Counted from the first letter of the stretch, positions 1 through 9,854 are shown. The stretch: 54,049 nucleotides of DNA from Patescibacteria group bacterium (GCA_018818965.1 JAHJQX010000035.1:1-54049), one strand, 5' to 3'. The notes: a model not told the origin generated them from the letters alone. A program made the numbers and translations.

Positions 1-384
1 CATCGCTTGGTAAGAGATGTTACCAAGCCAATCGGTAAAATCACAGTCCAGCCAGTAGAGTTTATGGGAGAGCAGGAAGAGCTCTGGGGTACAGCCATTG
101 GAAAAATAGCAAAGGAGATGAATGCCTATCTCGGCCAAAGACATGCTGAGGGGATCTTGGTGATCAAAGATAGAATACCGGTTGAGTGGAGGAAGTACAC
201 TCTTCTTCTTCCCGGAACTATCTGGTGCTATGTAGGCAATCCCGCCAGGCGTTATGATGACCAGATGGATCTAATGCCTACGCTGGAATATTACGATCAC
301 CTCGGCTGGATAATTGCGGTGCGACCTGCTTATAAAGACTTCTATAAGGGGACTAATTACAGGCTGCTGCAAATTGTCCCTTAG
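1..384 (+). CDS. hypothetical protein, probably 5'-truncated by the window edge
   Basis: Frame 1 is open from base 1 (HRLVRDVTKPIGKI...) to a TAG stop; the listed start is TTG at 7. Followed by a strong terminator. Confidence 0.6.
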   Translation, partial: HRLVRDVTKPIGKITVQPVEFMGEQEELWGTAIGKIAKEMNAYLGQRHAEGILVIKDRIPVEWRKYTLLLPGTIWCYVGNPARRYDDQMDLMPTLEYYDHLGWIIAVRPAYKDFYKGTNYRLLQIVP

Positions 385-410
385 CTCCTTTATCTACGCT
401 CTGAGGCTAA

Positions 411-449
411 ACCCACGTCAGTTAGTATAACCGACGTGGGTCTTTTTTT
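411..449 (+). terminator. Rho-independent terminator
   Basis: acccacgtc-agttagtataacc-gacgtgggt followed by ctttttttt. Confidence 0.85.
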
Positions 450-611
450 ACAATGAGCAGCTGTTGTGGAAATCATATCCACACTAACAATACTATATAA
501 TAGCCAAATAATGTCATTAATCTACATCTAAATCGACAACAGTTACCACAGTTTGACAAATATAATATATAGTGTCCTGAAAATAATTAATAGCTTAAAT
601 AACTCACCAGA

Positions 612-1745
612 ATGAAAATAGTACCAGATATTCCCATTATATACCCGGACAAATTCCCCGCCGATCTTGTCAACGATGTCAACAAGTGGGCTTTTTCGCC
701 CACAGAAATGAAAGAGAGTAAGGGCAAGCTCTTGACCCTCGATATTGATTTTGGTAATTTTTGTACACTCAATTGCCCCCACTGCTTCCGTCGTGATAAC
801 AAGGTTGATTTTGGCAGCAGTAAACAAATGAATTTTACTGATATCCTCAAGATAGTAAAAGAAGGCAAAAAGCTCGGCCTACAATCAGTTAAGTTTCTCG
901 GCGCTGGTGAACCTTTTGAAGATCTGAGATTTTTAGAGTTTTTACAGGAATTAAAAAAGCTTGATATTATCCCCGTGATTTTTAGCAAAGGTCACGTCAT
1001 TGGCGATGACAACCTGGCCGCTCGCTATAATCATCACTACGGGGTGAAAAACAGTGAGGAGCTCGTGACTAAGCTAAGCGCAGTTAATACTAGTATCCTC
1101 CTCGGTTTTAATTCATTTGATTCAGCCATTCAAGACAAAATGGTCGGTGGCGTAAAAGGCTATACCGCTAAAAGAAACCGAGCGCTAGAACTATTGGTTA
1201 AAGCTAGATTTAACCAACACAACCCCACTCACCTCTGTCTGGCAGCTAATCCTATCACACACGGAAACTATAACGAACTCTTAGAAATATATAAGTGGGG
1301 TCGTTTGCGCGGTATGTATGTTATCGTCTGCCCAACCATGGTTAGTGGCCGCTGTGCAAAAGAAAGAGATTGGCGCAACATCACCCCTTCCCCGGCCAAA
1401 TTAATAGATTTATACACCAAGATTTATCGTTTTAACATCAAGAAGAGGCTGCAAAGCAAAGAGCAAATTATTCGGGAAGGAATCGCCTCCTACGCTGGTG
1501 GTCATCCTTGCAATCAAATCGCCTGTGGGATGTACATCACCCTCACGGGAAAAGTTCTGCGTTGCCCAGGCGATGACGTCACTGTCTTTGGCAATATTTG
1601 GGAAGAATCGCTAGCCGATATCTGGCACAAATCAGAGAATTTTAAACGCGCCGGTCAATTCAATTGTGGTTGTCCGCCAAAATGTGGAAAATCAATTCCG
1701 AGTAATCTGTTTGCCGAGGTGATGAAAAACGTGGGAAAGATGTAG
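612..1745 (+). CDS. radical SAM protein with SPASM-like Cys-rich C-terminus
   Basis: CTLNCPHCF (CxxxCxxC) motif; C-terminal CNQIACGMYITLTGKVLRCPGD...GNIWEESLADIW...CGCPPKCG. Confidence 0.85.
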   Translation: MKIVPDIPIIYPDKFPADLVNDVNKWAFSPTEMKESKGKLLTLDIDFGNFCTLNCPHCFRRDNKVDFGSSKQMNFTDILKIVKEGKKLGLQSVKFLGAGEPFEDLRFLEFLQELKKLDIIPVIFSKGHVIGDDNLAARYNHHYGVKNSEELVTKLSAVNTSILLGFNSFDSAIQDKMVGGVKGYTAKRNRALELLVKARFNQHNPTHLCLAANPITHGNYNELLEIYKWGRLRGMYVIVCPTMVSGRCAKERDWRNITPSPAKLIDLYTKIYRFNIKKRLQSKEQIIREGIASYAGGHPCNQIACGMYITLTGKVLRCPGDDVTVFGNIWEESLADIWHKSENFKRAGQFNCGCPPKCGKSIPSNLFAEVMKNVGKM

Positions 1746-1762
1746 GCATTTCTCTCAGCACT

Positions 1763-1802
1763 CAAAAATGAGGCCTTTACCTTTACGGACCTCATTTTTT
1801 AA
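1763..1802 (+). terminator. Rho-independent terminator
   Basis: aaaatgaggcc...ggacctcatttttt hairpin with T tail. Confidence 0.75.
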
Positions 1803-1832
1803 AATACAATGGATTAAATATCAATTCAATTT

Positions 1833-2858
1833 ATGACTCTAACTAAAGTAGAAGAAAATATTTTAAAGTCAATCGTGGTAGCCTCGGAAGATGATCCGGA
1901 TAAGCCAGAGTTTCCATCTGACAATCCCCGCTGGCCCTCTACTCCTACCATTGAGATCAAAGTACCTGATTTTGCTAATGTCCACCTCAAAGACGAAAGC
2001 GTTAACCCGACTGGCACTCACAAAGACCGTATGGCCTGGGAGATGGTGGTGACTTACCGACAGTTGCTTTTGGCCAAGCAAGAGGGCAGAATTGCTGAAC
2101 TGCCCCAAATGTCAATTATTAGTTCCGGCTCCTCAGCTAATGCCATTCAGAATATACTCAGAAAATACCATTTACCTAATTTGAAAGTGCTGGTTGATTA
2201 CCGGATGAAAACAGAAATAAAAGACGGTTTGAAAAAAGTTGGTTGTGAGTTGTATGAGACTGATCTGTCGCAGAGAGCTTTGAGCCGAGAAGACATCTTG
2301 AAGCTAACTAATAACATCGGTGGAATTGACATCACCTCCGATGATTCGCTCGGCCCCTTTGATGTTTTCTACGACTGGATGAGTTACGATATTATCAATC
2401 AAGAAGCTGACTATGTCTTTGTCCCTTACGGCACCGGTCATCTCTACGAGAATATCGTTAACGTGGCTGTCCGTGAATCGAAGAACTTTCTCTTTCACGA
2501 TAAAAGATTAAAAATTAACTCCAAAAGTATTCGCCACTGCAACTTTTTGGGAGCAACTACTAATAATCCTAATACCAAAGCTGATAAGTTATACTCTCCT
2601 CATCTCCCTTTCGTGCATTTCGACACCGCCTGGATTAAATCAGCCATTTCTCGCGACTATATTGGTTCAGAATCAAGCGTTTATATTATCCAAGAGGATT
2701 ATTTAAATAGAGCGCTTAAAACGGCCACTGACAATAAAATAACCTGCGAACCTTCTGGGATCGCTGGTTTGGCTTTGATGTTGCAGATGGCAGACAAATT
2801 ACCCAAAGATAAGAAAATGTTGGTTGTCAATACGGGCAAGACGAAGTATTTGACATAA
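1833..2858 (+). CDS. PLP-dependent enzyme, threonine synthase / tryptophan synthase beta superfamily
   Basis: HLKDESVNPTGTHKDRMAWEM matches the PALP PLP-lysine motif (NPTGSxKDR-like); SSGSSANAIQN matches the phosphate-binding loop; AGLALMLQ near the C-terminus. Confidence 0.8.
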   Translation: MTLTKVEENILKSIVVASEDDPDKPEFPSDNPRWPSTPTIEIKVPDFANVHLKDESVNPTGTHKDRMAWEMVVTYRQLLLAKQEGRIAELPQMSIISSGSSANAIQNILRKYHLPNLKVLVDYRMKTEIKDGLKKVGCELYETDLSQRALSREDILKLTNNIGGIDITSDDSLGPFDVFYDWMSYDIINQEADYVFVPYGTGHLYENIVNVAVRESKNFLFHDKRLKINSKSIRHCNFLGATTNNPNTKADKLYSPHLPFVHFDTAWIKSAISRDYIGSESSVYIIQEDYLNRALKTATDNKITCEPSGIAGLALMLQMADKLPKDKKMLVVNTGKTKYLT

Positions 2859-2859
2859 A

Positions 2860-2950
2860 TAAGAGGTTCTGCCTCTTGTTTGCTCGTTCGTTTGAAAGAA
2901 CAAAAACAAGTTTTTATTTTTTGCTCACTCACTTCGCAAATAAAAAACTC
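2860..2950. terminator. convergent terminator region
   Basis: aagagg-ttctg-cctctt hairpin, then a second inverted repeat gtttttattttttgc...gcaaataaaaaac between convergent genes. Confidence 0.6.
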
Positions 2951-2991
2951 CTTCTCGATGTTCTCAAGAAAGAGATTTACTTTTCCTCTAC

Positions 2992-4290
2992 CTAGACCGG
3001 CCGATCGCGGTAGCTGACCAATCCTCGGTAAACCAGGTTGACGATCAAGGTGACGTAGGCATGGTATAAGCTGTGTTGTCGCCAGTTGCGCAGCGTTCGC
3101 CGCACGATCTGACGATATGAGTAAACTTGCCGCGCCAACTGATCATAGTCCCGCCGAAGCTGTTGCACCACTTGTGGTGACCCACTAACTGCCCGGGTGA
3201 CGGTGAAGTCGTTCCAAGGACGCCCGATCAACTGTCCAGCTGCCACCGCTTGCTGGTAGTCCACTGTACCTGGCAAGGGAGTAGCTACCGTAATCTGCGG
3301 GACATCAATTAGCTCGTTGATTAGCCGTCGGAGCCTCTCGTAGTCAGTCTCCCCTGGTAAACCACAGATGAAGCAACCAATCAGGAGGATGCCGTGGCGG
3401 TGAAAGACTTCGATCGCTGCCTTAACATCCACACCCTTCATCTTCTTTGACACGCTCCGATCCAAGGCTAGTGACTCGAACCCCACCAGCATGCAGGAGC
3501 AACCCGACTGCGACAACAAAGACAGCAGTTCTTCATCCCGAGTTACTACCGCGTGGCATTGACTGATCCACTTGATTTGTTCCTGAATTAAAGCACCACA
3601 CAGCTGCCGCAGAAGTTGGGGTGAAGCCGCAATATTATCATCGGCGAAGAATAGAGTGCGCGCACCATGATTCTTCATCCAATGAACATCACGCATCACA
3701 TCCACCAACGATCGGTAGCGAACCTTTTTGCCAAAAACAGACATCGCCGTACAGAACGTACAGTTATGCGGACAACCACGCGATGTGTAGGTGGCTGACC
3801 ACTGCCAGTATAGTGACTGATCGATTAGATCCCAGCGAGGCATCGGTAGGTAGGTAATCTCAGGCGGTTTCGGTAGCCGATAGACACCGCCTAGCCGACC
3901 CCGAGTAGTATCGCTGAGGATCCGTGGCCACAGTCCCTCGACCTCGCCCCAAACAACCGCGTTGGCGTACCGCAAAGCCTCCGCTGGCATCACCGTCGGA
4001 TGAATACCGCCCAGGATTACTGGGCTGCCATGCGAGCGTGCCCTCTCTGCTAATTTATAGGCTTGCTCGGTTGTATGAGTCATACAAGTGATGCCCACCA
4101 GCGTACTTGGTCCCATCAGCTCATCAGGCACTGGCTGTATATTCTCGTCAACAATAACTACCTCTATCCCTCGCTGTGGGATAGTCGCGGCCACTACCGG
4201 CAACGTGCAAGCGGCCATATAGCGCTTGCCGAAGATCTTGATATTGAGATCCGACTTCGGCTCAATCAAGATCACGCGCGATATTTGCAT
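2992..4290 (-). CDS. B12-binding-domain radical SAM protein
   Basis: N-terminal cobalamin-binding-like region (VGITCMTHTTEQAYKLAERAR..GSPVILGGIHPTVMPAEAL) and YTSRGCPHNCTFCTAM radical SAM motif. Confidence 0.85.
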   Translation of the reverse strand: MQISRVILIEPKSDLNIKIFGKRYMAACTLPVVAATIPQRGIEVVIVDENIQPVPDELMGPSTLVGITCMTHTTEQAYKLAERARSHGSPVILGGIHPTVMPAEALRYANAVVWGEVEGLWPRILSDTTRGRLGGVYRLPKPPEITYLPMPRWDLIDQSLYWQWSATYTSRGCPHNCTFCTAMSVFGKKVRYRSLVDVMRDVHWMKNHGARTLFFADDNIAASPQLLRQLCGALIQEQIKWISQCHAVVTRDEELLSLLSQSGCSCMLVGFESLALDRSVSKKMKGVDVKAAIEVFHRHGILLIGCFICGLPGETDYERLRRLINELIDVPQITVATPLPGTVDYQQAVAAGQLIGRPWNDFTVTRAVSGSPQVVQQLRRDYDQLARQVYSYRQIVRRTLRNWRQHSLYHAYVTLIVNLVYRGLVSYRDRPV

Positions 4291-4366
4291 TTCATCCCTC
4301 GCTTTCGGCCTATGTCTGCCCGTTTGGTTGTCAAAAAGTACAAAATATCAAAATTTGTTTTCGCGA

Positions 4367-7114
4367 TTATTTATCCTGCCCGCAACACTTCTTGTACTTC
4401 TTCCCACTCCCACAGGGACAAGGATCATTACGGCGTACTTTATTGCTCTTCTCTGGTCGACTACCGCCATCACCCTTTGCACTCTGAGTACCTATCTTCT
4501 GGCCATTCTCACTGGCTCGCTCGATCACCGTCCTCTGTTGCTGAACAGCGGGCGCGACACTGACCTTAAATACGGTCGAAGCAACTTGCTTTTGGATAGT
4601 ATTCAGTAAATCCTGAAATAATTGAAAACCTTCGCGCTTGTATTCTACTAACGGATCCTTCTGGCCATAACCGCGCAGACCGATCCCTTCACGCAGATGA
4701 GTCATCGCATCCAAGTGATCTACCCAGAGAGTATCGATTGTGCGCAGTAACACCAGCCGCTCGATCTGACGCATAGCTGGCTCTCCCACTTCTTTTTCTT
4801 TATTATCATAAGCCTTCTTAACCAAATCAGACAAATAACGAATAATTTTAGTGCGTGCCTCCGCGCCATTGCCAGCCTCACTCCGCTTATCAGCCAACTC
4901 TGTTAATTTAGCTCGCAAATCAAATGAGGTAGCTAAAATAGAATTAAAAGATTCAATAATTTCCTCTATGTTCCAGTCACCGTTGACCTTGCCTTCTTCG
5001 GCCGTGTGGTGAGAAATAATATCTTCTATTTCTTGCTCGATCATTTCTAGCACTATTTCTTTGAGCATCTTAACGCCCGTCTTCACTTTCTTACCCTCCG
5101 CCTGCCGCTTGACCTGCTCCCAGGCTTCCAGCACCTGGCGCCGACGCTTATAAATCACCTCCCGGTGCCGATTCATAACGTCATCATATTCGAGGACATG
5201 CTTACGAGCGTCAAAATTATTACCCTCTACCTTGGCCTGAGCTGATTCAAGCGAGCGGGAAATAATTTTATGCTCAATTGGTTGATCTTCGGGTACTTTA
5301 AAAGTCGTCATAATCGCCTTCATGCGATCGGAGCCAAACAAGCGCATTAGGTCATCCTCCATCGAAACATAAAATTGGGTAGAACCCGGATCGCCCTGAC
5401 GACCAGCCCGTCCCCGCAACTGGTTATCGATCCGCCGCGCTTCGTGTCGCTCGGTACCAATTACACACAGCCCGCCTACCTCCTTGATTGCTTCGGCTTC
5501 CCGTGGATCGGGTGGATTGCCCCCGAGAATAATATCAACGCCGCGACCAGCCATGTTGGTGGCAACTGTTACGGCACCCTTTTTACCGGCCTGGGCAATA
5601 ATCGAACCTTCTTGCTCGTGCTGTTTAGCGTTAAGAAGCTCGTGCTTAACCCCTTCTTTTTTTAATAAATCGCTCAACTGCTCATTTTTCTCGATTGAGA
5701 CCGTACCAATTAGCACTGGCTGACCTTTTTCCTGCCGCGCTTTGGCTTCCTTAGCCACTGCTTTAAATTTACCCAGTTCAGATTTATAGATTTTATCATT
5801 GAGATCCTGACGAATCATTGGCTTGTGGGTGGGCATTATCAACGTCTCCAATTCATAGACATTGGCAAACTCCTCGGCGGACGTGGCGGCCGTACCAGTC
5901 ATGCCAGCTAGTTTCTTATACATGCGAAAATAGTTCTGGAAAGTGACAGTGGCCATCGTTCGACTCTCACGTTGCACCTGAACGTTTTCCCTGGCTTCGA
6001 TTGCTTGGTGCAATCCTTCGGAATAGCGCCGGCCGGGCATTAGACGACCGGTGAATTCATCGACAATGACCACCTCATTGCCTTTGACCACATAATCGCG
6101 ATCGCGCTGAAAAAGAGTATGAGCCTTGAGAGCTTGCTCAATATGATGAACCGTTTCAATTCCTCTTTCTTCATAAATATTTTTCAACCCCAGCATCTTT
6201 TCCAGGTTGGCGATACCTTCTTCCGTCAGGGTGGTCGCCCGCATCTTTTCGTCAACATTATAATCTGTATTTTCCTTCAGCTTTGGCACCAGACGGGAAA
6301 ATTCGTGATATTTTTCCGTTGATTCCTCAGCCGGAGCAGAAATTATTAGCGGAGTACGAGCCTCGTCAATCAAAATACTGTCGATTTCGTCTATGATGGC
6401 GTAATGCAGTCGTCGTTGAGCCATCTGACCCAACTCACCCACCATATTATCCCGTAGATAGTCAAAGCCAAATTCGTTGTTGGTCCCATAGGTAACATCG
6501 GCTTTATAAGCCTCGGGACGGGTAACCGGACGGAGATAATCATACTGTACTTCATAGGCTCCTCGGCTATCTCGTTCTTGGTCTTCCGGACTACCCTCTT
6601 CTTTATCACCCTGGTAGTTTGGGTCATATAAATAAGCGGCGTCGTGTTGAATACTACCCACCGTCAATCCCAGTGCGTGATAGATCTGACCCATCCAAGT
6701 GGTATGCGCCCGGACCAAGTAATCGTTGACGGTAACTAGATGAGCACCTTTACCAGCCAACGCATTCAAATACAGCGGCAAAACAGCGACCAACGTTTTA
6801 CCCTCACCCGTTCGCATTTCGGCGATCTTGCCTTGGTGAAGAATGATGCCACCCAGTAGCTGGACAGCAAAAGGCCGCATCCCCGTAGTACGGACGGACG
6901 CTTCTCGAACAGCCGCAAAAGTAGCTGGCAGAATGTCGTCAAGCGATTTACCACCAGCCAGCTCCTCCCTAAAATATTTAGTTTTGTCTTTCAGCTCCTC
7001 GTCGGATAATTTCTTGATCTCAGGCTCCAATCGGTCAATCTCATCTACAATTGGCTGCAATTTTCCCAACGTCTTCTTATTCGGATCGCCGAGGAATTTA
7101 GAAAATATGGACAT
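4367..7114 (-). CDS. secA: preprotein translocase subunit SecA
   Basis: MRTGEGKTLVAVLPLYLNAL, DEIDSILIDEARTPLIIS, GTERHEARRIDNQLRGRAGRQGDPGSTQFYVSMEDDLMRLF; C-terminal SEC-C NDPCPCGSGKKYKKCCG. Confidence 0.98.
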   Translation of the reverse strand: MSIFSKFLGDPNKKTLGKLQPIVDEIDRLEPEIKKLSDEELKDKTKYFREELAGGKSLDDILPATFAAVREASVRTTGMRPFAVQLLGGIILHQGKIAEMRTGEGKTLVAVLPLYLNALAGKGAHLVTVNDYLVRAHTTWMGQIYHALGLTVGSIQHDAAYLYDPNYQGDKEEGSPEDQERDSRGAYEVQYDYLRPVTRPEAYKADVTYGTNNEFGFDYLRDNMVGELGQMAQRRLHYAIIDEIDSILIDEARTPLIISAPAEESTEKYHEFSRLVPKLKENTDYNVDEKMRATTLTEEGIANLEKMLGLKNIYEERGIETVHHIEQALKAHTLFQRDRDYVVKGNEVVIVDEFTGRLMPGRRYSEGLHQAIEARENVQVQRESRTMATVTFQNYFRMYKKLAGMTGTAATSAEEFANVYELETLIMPTHKPMIRQDLNDKIYKSELGKFKAVAKEAKARQEKGQPVLIGTVSIEKNEQLSDLLKKEGVKHELLNAKQHEQEGSIIAQAGKKGAVTVATNMAGRGVDIILGGNPPDPREAEAIKEVGGLCVIGTERHEARRIDNQLRGRAGRQGDPGSTQFYVSMEDDLMRLFGSDRMKAIMTTFKVPEDQPIEHKIISRSLESAQAKVEGNNFDARKHVLEYDDVMNRHREVIYKRRRQVLEAWEQVKRQAEGKKVKTGVKMLKEIVLEMIEQEIEDIISHHTAEEGKVNGDWNIEEIIESFNSILATSFDLRAKLTELADKRSEAGNGAEARTKIIRYLSDLVKKAYDNKEKEVGEPAMRQIERLVLLRTIDTLWVDHLDAMTHLREGIGLRGYGQKDPLVEYKREGFQLFQDLLNTIQKQVASTVFKVSVAPAVQQQRTVIERASENGQKIGTQSAKGDGGSRPEKSNKVRRNDPCPCGSGKKYKKCCGQDK

Positions 7115-7286
7115 TCGGATAAATTTATCGATTCAAGGCAATATATCATCCATACTATTTAAAAAAACTGGTCGAGTCAACCAGCGATTTAGAGATTAGG
7201 TGGTTGTTTTGCTACACCCCGAAAACGTGTCAGTTTTTCCCTGCTTACCTACCGGCACGAGCCTAACCTACTCACTACTATCTAAT

Positions 7287-7616
7287 TTATCTCTTTCGCC
7301 CTTCTCGCCGCTGTTTTTCCCACCTGCTTTTATACTTAGTTATTTCTTTTTTTAGCTTTGGAATAACCATGTCAATCGAAGCGTGAATGTCAGTGGTAGC
7401 TTCACTGGCGCGCAGAGAACCTTTGGGTAAAATCACGTCTACCTCAGCCACAAATTTATTACCTTTGCGCTGGGCAGTATATTCAGTCAGTTCTATCTTA
7501 GTTTCCATAATATCTACGTTCTTGAGATATCTCTCTAGTTTGACAATTTTCTCTCGTGCATAGGCTTCTAGCTCGGGAGTAAGTTTAATGTTCTTAGTGT
7601 AGAAGATTACTTTCAT
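7287..7616 (-). CDS. hpf: ribosome hibernation promoting factor HPF/YfiA family
   Basis: short HPF-type protein: KVIFYTKNIKLTPELEAYAREKIVKLERYLK...FVAEVDVILPKGSLRASEATTDIHASIDMVIPKLKKEITKYK. Confidence 0.9.
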   Translation of the reverse strand: MKVIFYTKNIKLTPELEAYAREKIVKLERYLKNVDIMETKIELTEYTAQRKGNKFVAEVDVILPKGSLRASEATTDIHASIDMVIPKLKKEITKYKSRWEKQRREGRKR

Positions 7617-7658
7617 ATTTGTAGTTATTTTGTTTTATTTTAGCAGAAATAAGAATGA

Positions 7659-7686
7659 TTGACAACTGCGGAAAATCAGCTATCAT
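7659..7686 (+). promoter_or_regulatory. sigma70-type promoter for receiver gene
   Basis: TTGACA (7659-7664), 16-bp spacer, TATCAT (7681-7686). Confidence 0.65.
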
Positions 7687-7739
7687 TGATCGATCATTGC
7701 ACCTTGAGGAGGGGACAAAAAACCCGTGAGGAGACGGAT

Positions 7740-8357
7740 ATGGGAAAGAAAAGGATTATCATTGTCGAGGAAAACAAGCTTGTAAGAAAAGCTCTAGAAA
7801 GAACGATGAAGGATCACTTCTGGATCGAGACGGTAACTGCTACTAACGGCGAGGAGGTCATCGAACTACTGACCGGAGAGGATCCTCCGGTCATTGACCT
7901 GATCATCAGTGACAACAAGATGGGCGGGGTCAACGGGCCAGTGATGCTCGAGCGCCTGCGCCAGCACGGGATCTACGTCCCCTGCCTCATGCTCTCTGGG
8001 GGCTGGGACATCGAGGACAGAGATAAGGCTATCAGTCTGGGCGCGATCTGCCTCGATAAGCCCCTGTCAGTCGGTGTGCTGGTCTTCGTCGTCGGCCTGC
8101 TTACTGGCCTGAAAATGAAGTCGGAGACAAGAGCCAGGGCCAGAGCTCTCACTTTCAGAGCTCAGGGCACCAGCTACATGGTTCTTGCTCTCCCAGGCGC
8201 GGCGGCTTTCGACCCCATCACCCATTTCCTGGAGTGGAGGGATGTGTCTATCGCCCTTGAAGGTGACAGCTCACCGTCTTCTCTCTTCCGGACCGATCCA
8301 GATGGGATGGCAGCCATGACGGCAGCCATCCATCAAGTTCTGGGATCAAAGTCCTAG
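7740..8357 (+). CDS. response-regulator receiver protein with uncharacterised C-terminal region
   Basis: KRIIIVEENKLVRKAL...DLIISDNKMGGVNG...LMLSGG...CLDKPL receiver motifs; ATG at 7740 preceded by gaggag. Confidence 0.8.
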   Translation: MGKKRIIIVEENKLVRKALERTMKDHFWIETVTATNGEEVIELLTGEDPPVIDLIISDNKMGGVNGPVMLERLRQHGIYVPCLMLSGGWDIEDRDKAISLGAICLDKPLSVGVLVFVVGLLTGLKMKSETRARARALTFRAQGTSYMVLALPGAAAFDPITHFLEWRDVSIALEGDSSPSSLFRTDPDGMAAMTAAIHQVLGSKS

Positions 8358-8426
8358 CTCTGTCAGGATCTGAAAGCACCTCTCCGTTGGCTCACCGCCC
8401 GCGGATTTTTTTTGCAGACAACCACG

Positions 8427-8454
8427 TTGACAAATATACTGCCATAAGTAATGT
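8427..8454 (+). promoter_or_regulatory. sigma70-type promoter
   Basis: TTGACA (8427-8432), 16-bp spacer, TAATGT. Confidence 0.5.
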
Positions 8455-8497
8455 TAATCATAGAGGTAATTTGCACTCTACATCAAAGGGGGTAGTC

Positions 8498-8875
8498 ATG
8501 GATAAGAAAAGGATTCTAATCGTCGAGGATGACGCAGATATTCGCTTCATGCTCGCAATGATTCTAGGATCACAGGGAGCAATTTTAGAGGCGGGTGACG
8601 GCCAGGAAGCGCTGAGGATGATAGAATCAAGCGCTCCCGACCTCCTGATTACCGACAGAACGATGCCAGTTCTTGATGGAGAAGAGCTGGTAATCAGACT
8701 GCGGCAACAGGTAAAGTGGCAAAAATTGCCAATCATTATGCTCTCTGGCGATTTTGCCGCCAATACAGAACTGCGTCGTCGCATGTTAGAGCTGAAAGTA
8801 AGTTGCCTATGCAAGCCGTGTAACAATGCGGTTCTTCTCGAAACAGTCATCAGACTGCTCCTATCTGTCGGCTAA
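8498..8875 (+). CDS. stand-alone response-regulator receiver domain (CheY-like)
   Basis: KKRILIVEDDADIRFML...DLLITDRTMPVLDGEEL...IIMLSGD...CLCKPCN; start 8498 preceded by aaaggggg. Confidence 0.88.
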   Translation: MDKKRILIVEDDADIRFMLAMILGSQGAILEAGDGQEALRMIESSAPDLLITDRTMPVLDGEELVIRLRQQVKWQKLPIIMLSGDFAANTELRRRMLELKVSCLCKPCNNAVLLETVIRLLLSVG

Positions 8876-8898
8876 CACCAAGTTCGACAGATTTTTTT
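8862..8898 (+). terminator. Rho-independent terminator
   Basis: ctgtcg-gctaacaccaagtt-cgacag followed by atttttttt. Confidence 0.8.
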
Positions 8899-9854
8899 TA
8901 AAATCCCACCAGTCTAATCTCTCGTTCTAACTTTACTCCATATTTACTTTCTACTTCTCTTTCTATTTCGTTCATTAATTCCAATACATCAGCTGCTTTA
9001 GCTTCTCCCAAATTGACGATAAAATTGGCGTGTTCATTGGCCACCTGAGCCTCACCAATTTTCCGACCTTTGAATCCTAAACTATCAATTATTTTACCCA
9101 CTGATACCTTGCCGTAAGCCTCAAATTTTTTAAGATGCTGCAAATCTTCACTATATCTAATGTTTTTGAAAATTGAGCCGGCATTGGGGTAGTCCAGGGG
9201 ATGTTTTCCACTCCGCTGTTTTATCACCTCGCCAAATCTTTTTAACAGATTACCAGTTTTAAGCTTCCTTAACTTTAATTGCGCGCGCAGTAAAATATAA
9301 TCGCCGTGTTTTAAAGAACTATCGCGATAACCAAACCTTAGCTCTGCTTGGCTCATGGTTTTCCAACGCACAGATTTATTAGCAACAACCAAAACCTCGG
9401 CTTGTTTGACCACTTCACCGATCGCCTTTCCCCAAGCCCCAGCATTACCAAAAACGGCTCCGCCGACTGTCCCCGGGATCCCTGACAGAGGCTCGAGACC
9501 ACTTAAACCTTTCTTGAGAGTCTCAATCACCAGCATATTAAGCCACATCCCAGCATCAACCGTCACTAAACTACCCTTAATCTCTAAATGCGAATTCTTA
9601 GTCTTAATCACTAAGCCAGCAAAACCATCATCGCTCATTAAAAGATTACTGCCACCACCCAACATAAATATATCGACACGGAGCTTATGGGCTAATTTTA
9701 CCGCCCGGACAATACTGTCTGTGTCTTCTGCCTCATAATAAAACTGAGCTGGACCACCAATTTTGAAGGTAGTATGTTCGGCTATGGATTCATTACGGAG
9801 TACTTTGTTATCTAGCTCCGCTTGAAATTTCTCGTAATTTCTGTCGCTGGTCAT
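8898..9854 (-). CDS. murB: UDP-N-acetylenolpyruvoylglucosamine reductase
   Basis: NESIAEHTTFKIGGPAQFYYEAE, LGGGSNLLMSDDGFAGLVI, GIPGTVGGAVFGNAGAWG, KHPLDYPNAGSIFKN. Confidence 0.96.
   Translation of the reverse strand: MTSDRNYEKFQAELDNKVLRNESIAEHTTFKIGGPAQFYYEAEDTDSIVRAVKLAHKLRVDIFMLGGGSNLLMSDDGFAGLVIKTKNSHLEIKGSLVTVDAGMWLNMLVIETLKKGLSGLEPLSGIPGTVGGAVFGNAGAWGKAIGEVVKQAEVLVVANKSVRWKTMSQAELRFGYRDSSLKHGDYILLRAQLKLRKLKTGNLLKRFGEVIKQRSGKHPLDYPNAGSIFKNIRYSEDLQHLKKFEAYGKVSVGKIIDSLGFKGRKIGEAQVANEHANFIVNLGEAKAADVLELMNEIEREVESKYGVKLEREIRLVGF

Noticed and set aside
587-988. Minus-strand ORFs 543-827 and 587-988
   Set aside because: Antisense to the clear radical SAM gene; no SD or recognisable protein features.
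4063-4609. Plus-strand ORFs at 4063-4563 and 4226-4609
   Set aside because: Antisense shadows of the B12-radical SAM and secA genes with low-complexity translations.
7659-7739. Upstream start (TTG at 7659) for the first receiver gene
   Set aside because: TTGACA here fits a -35 box with TATCAT 16 bp downstream, and ATG 7740 has a good SD and begins the receiver fold.
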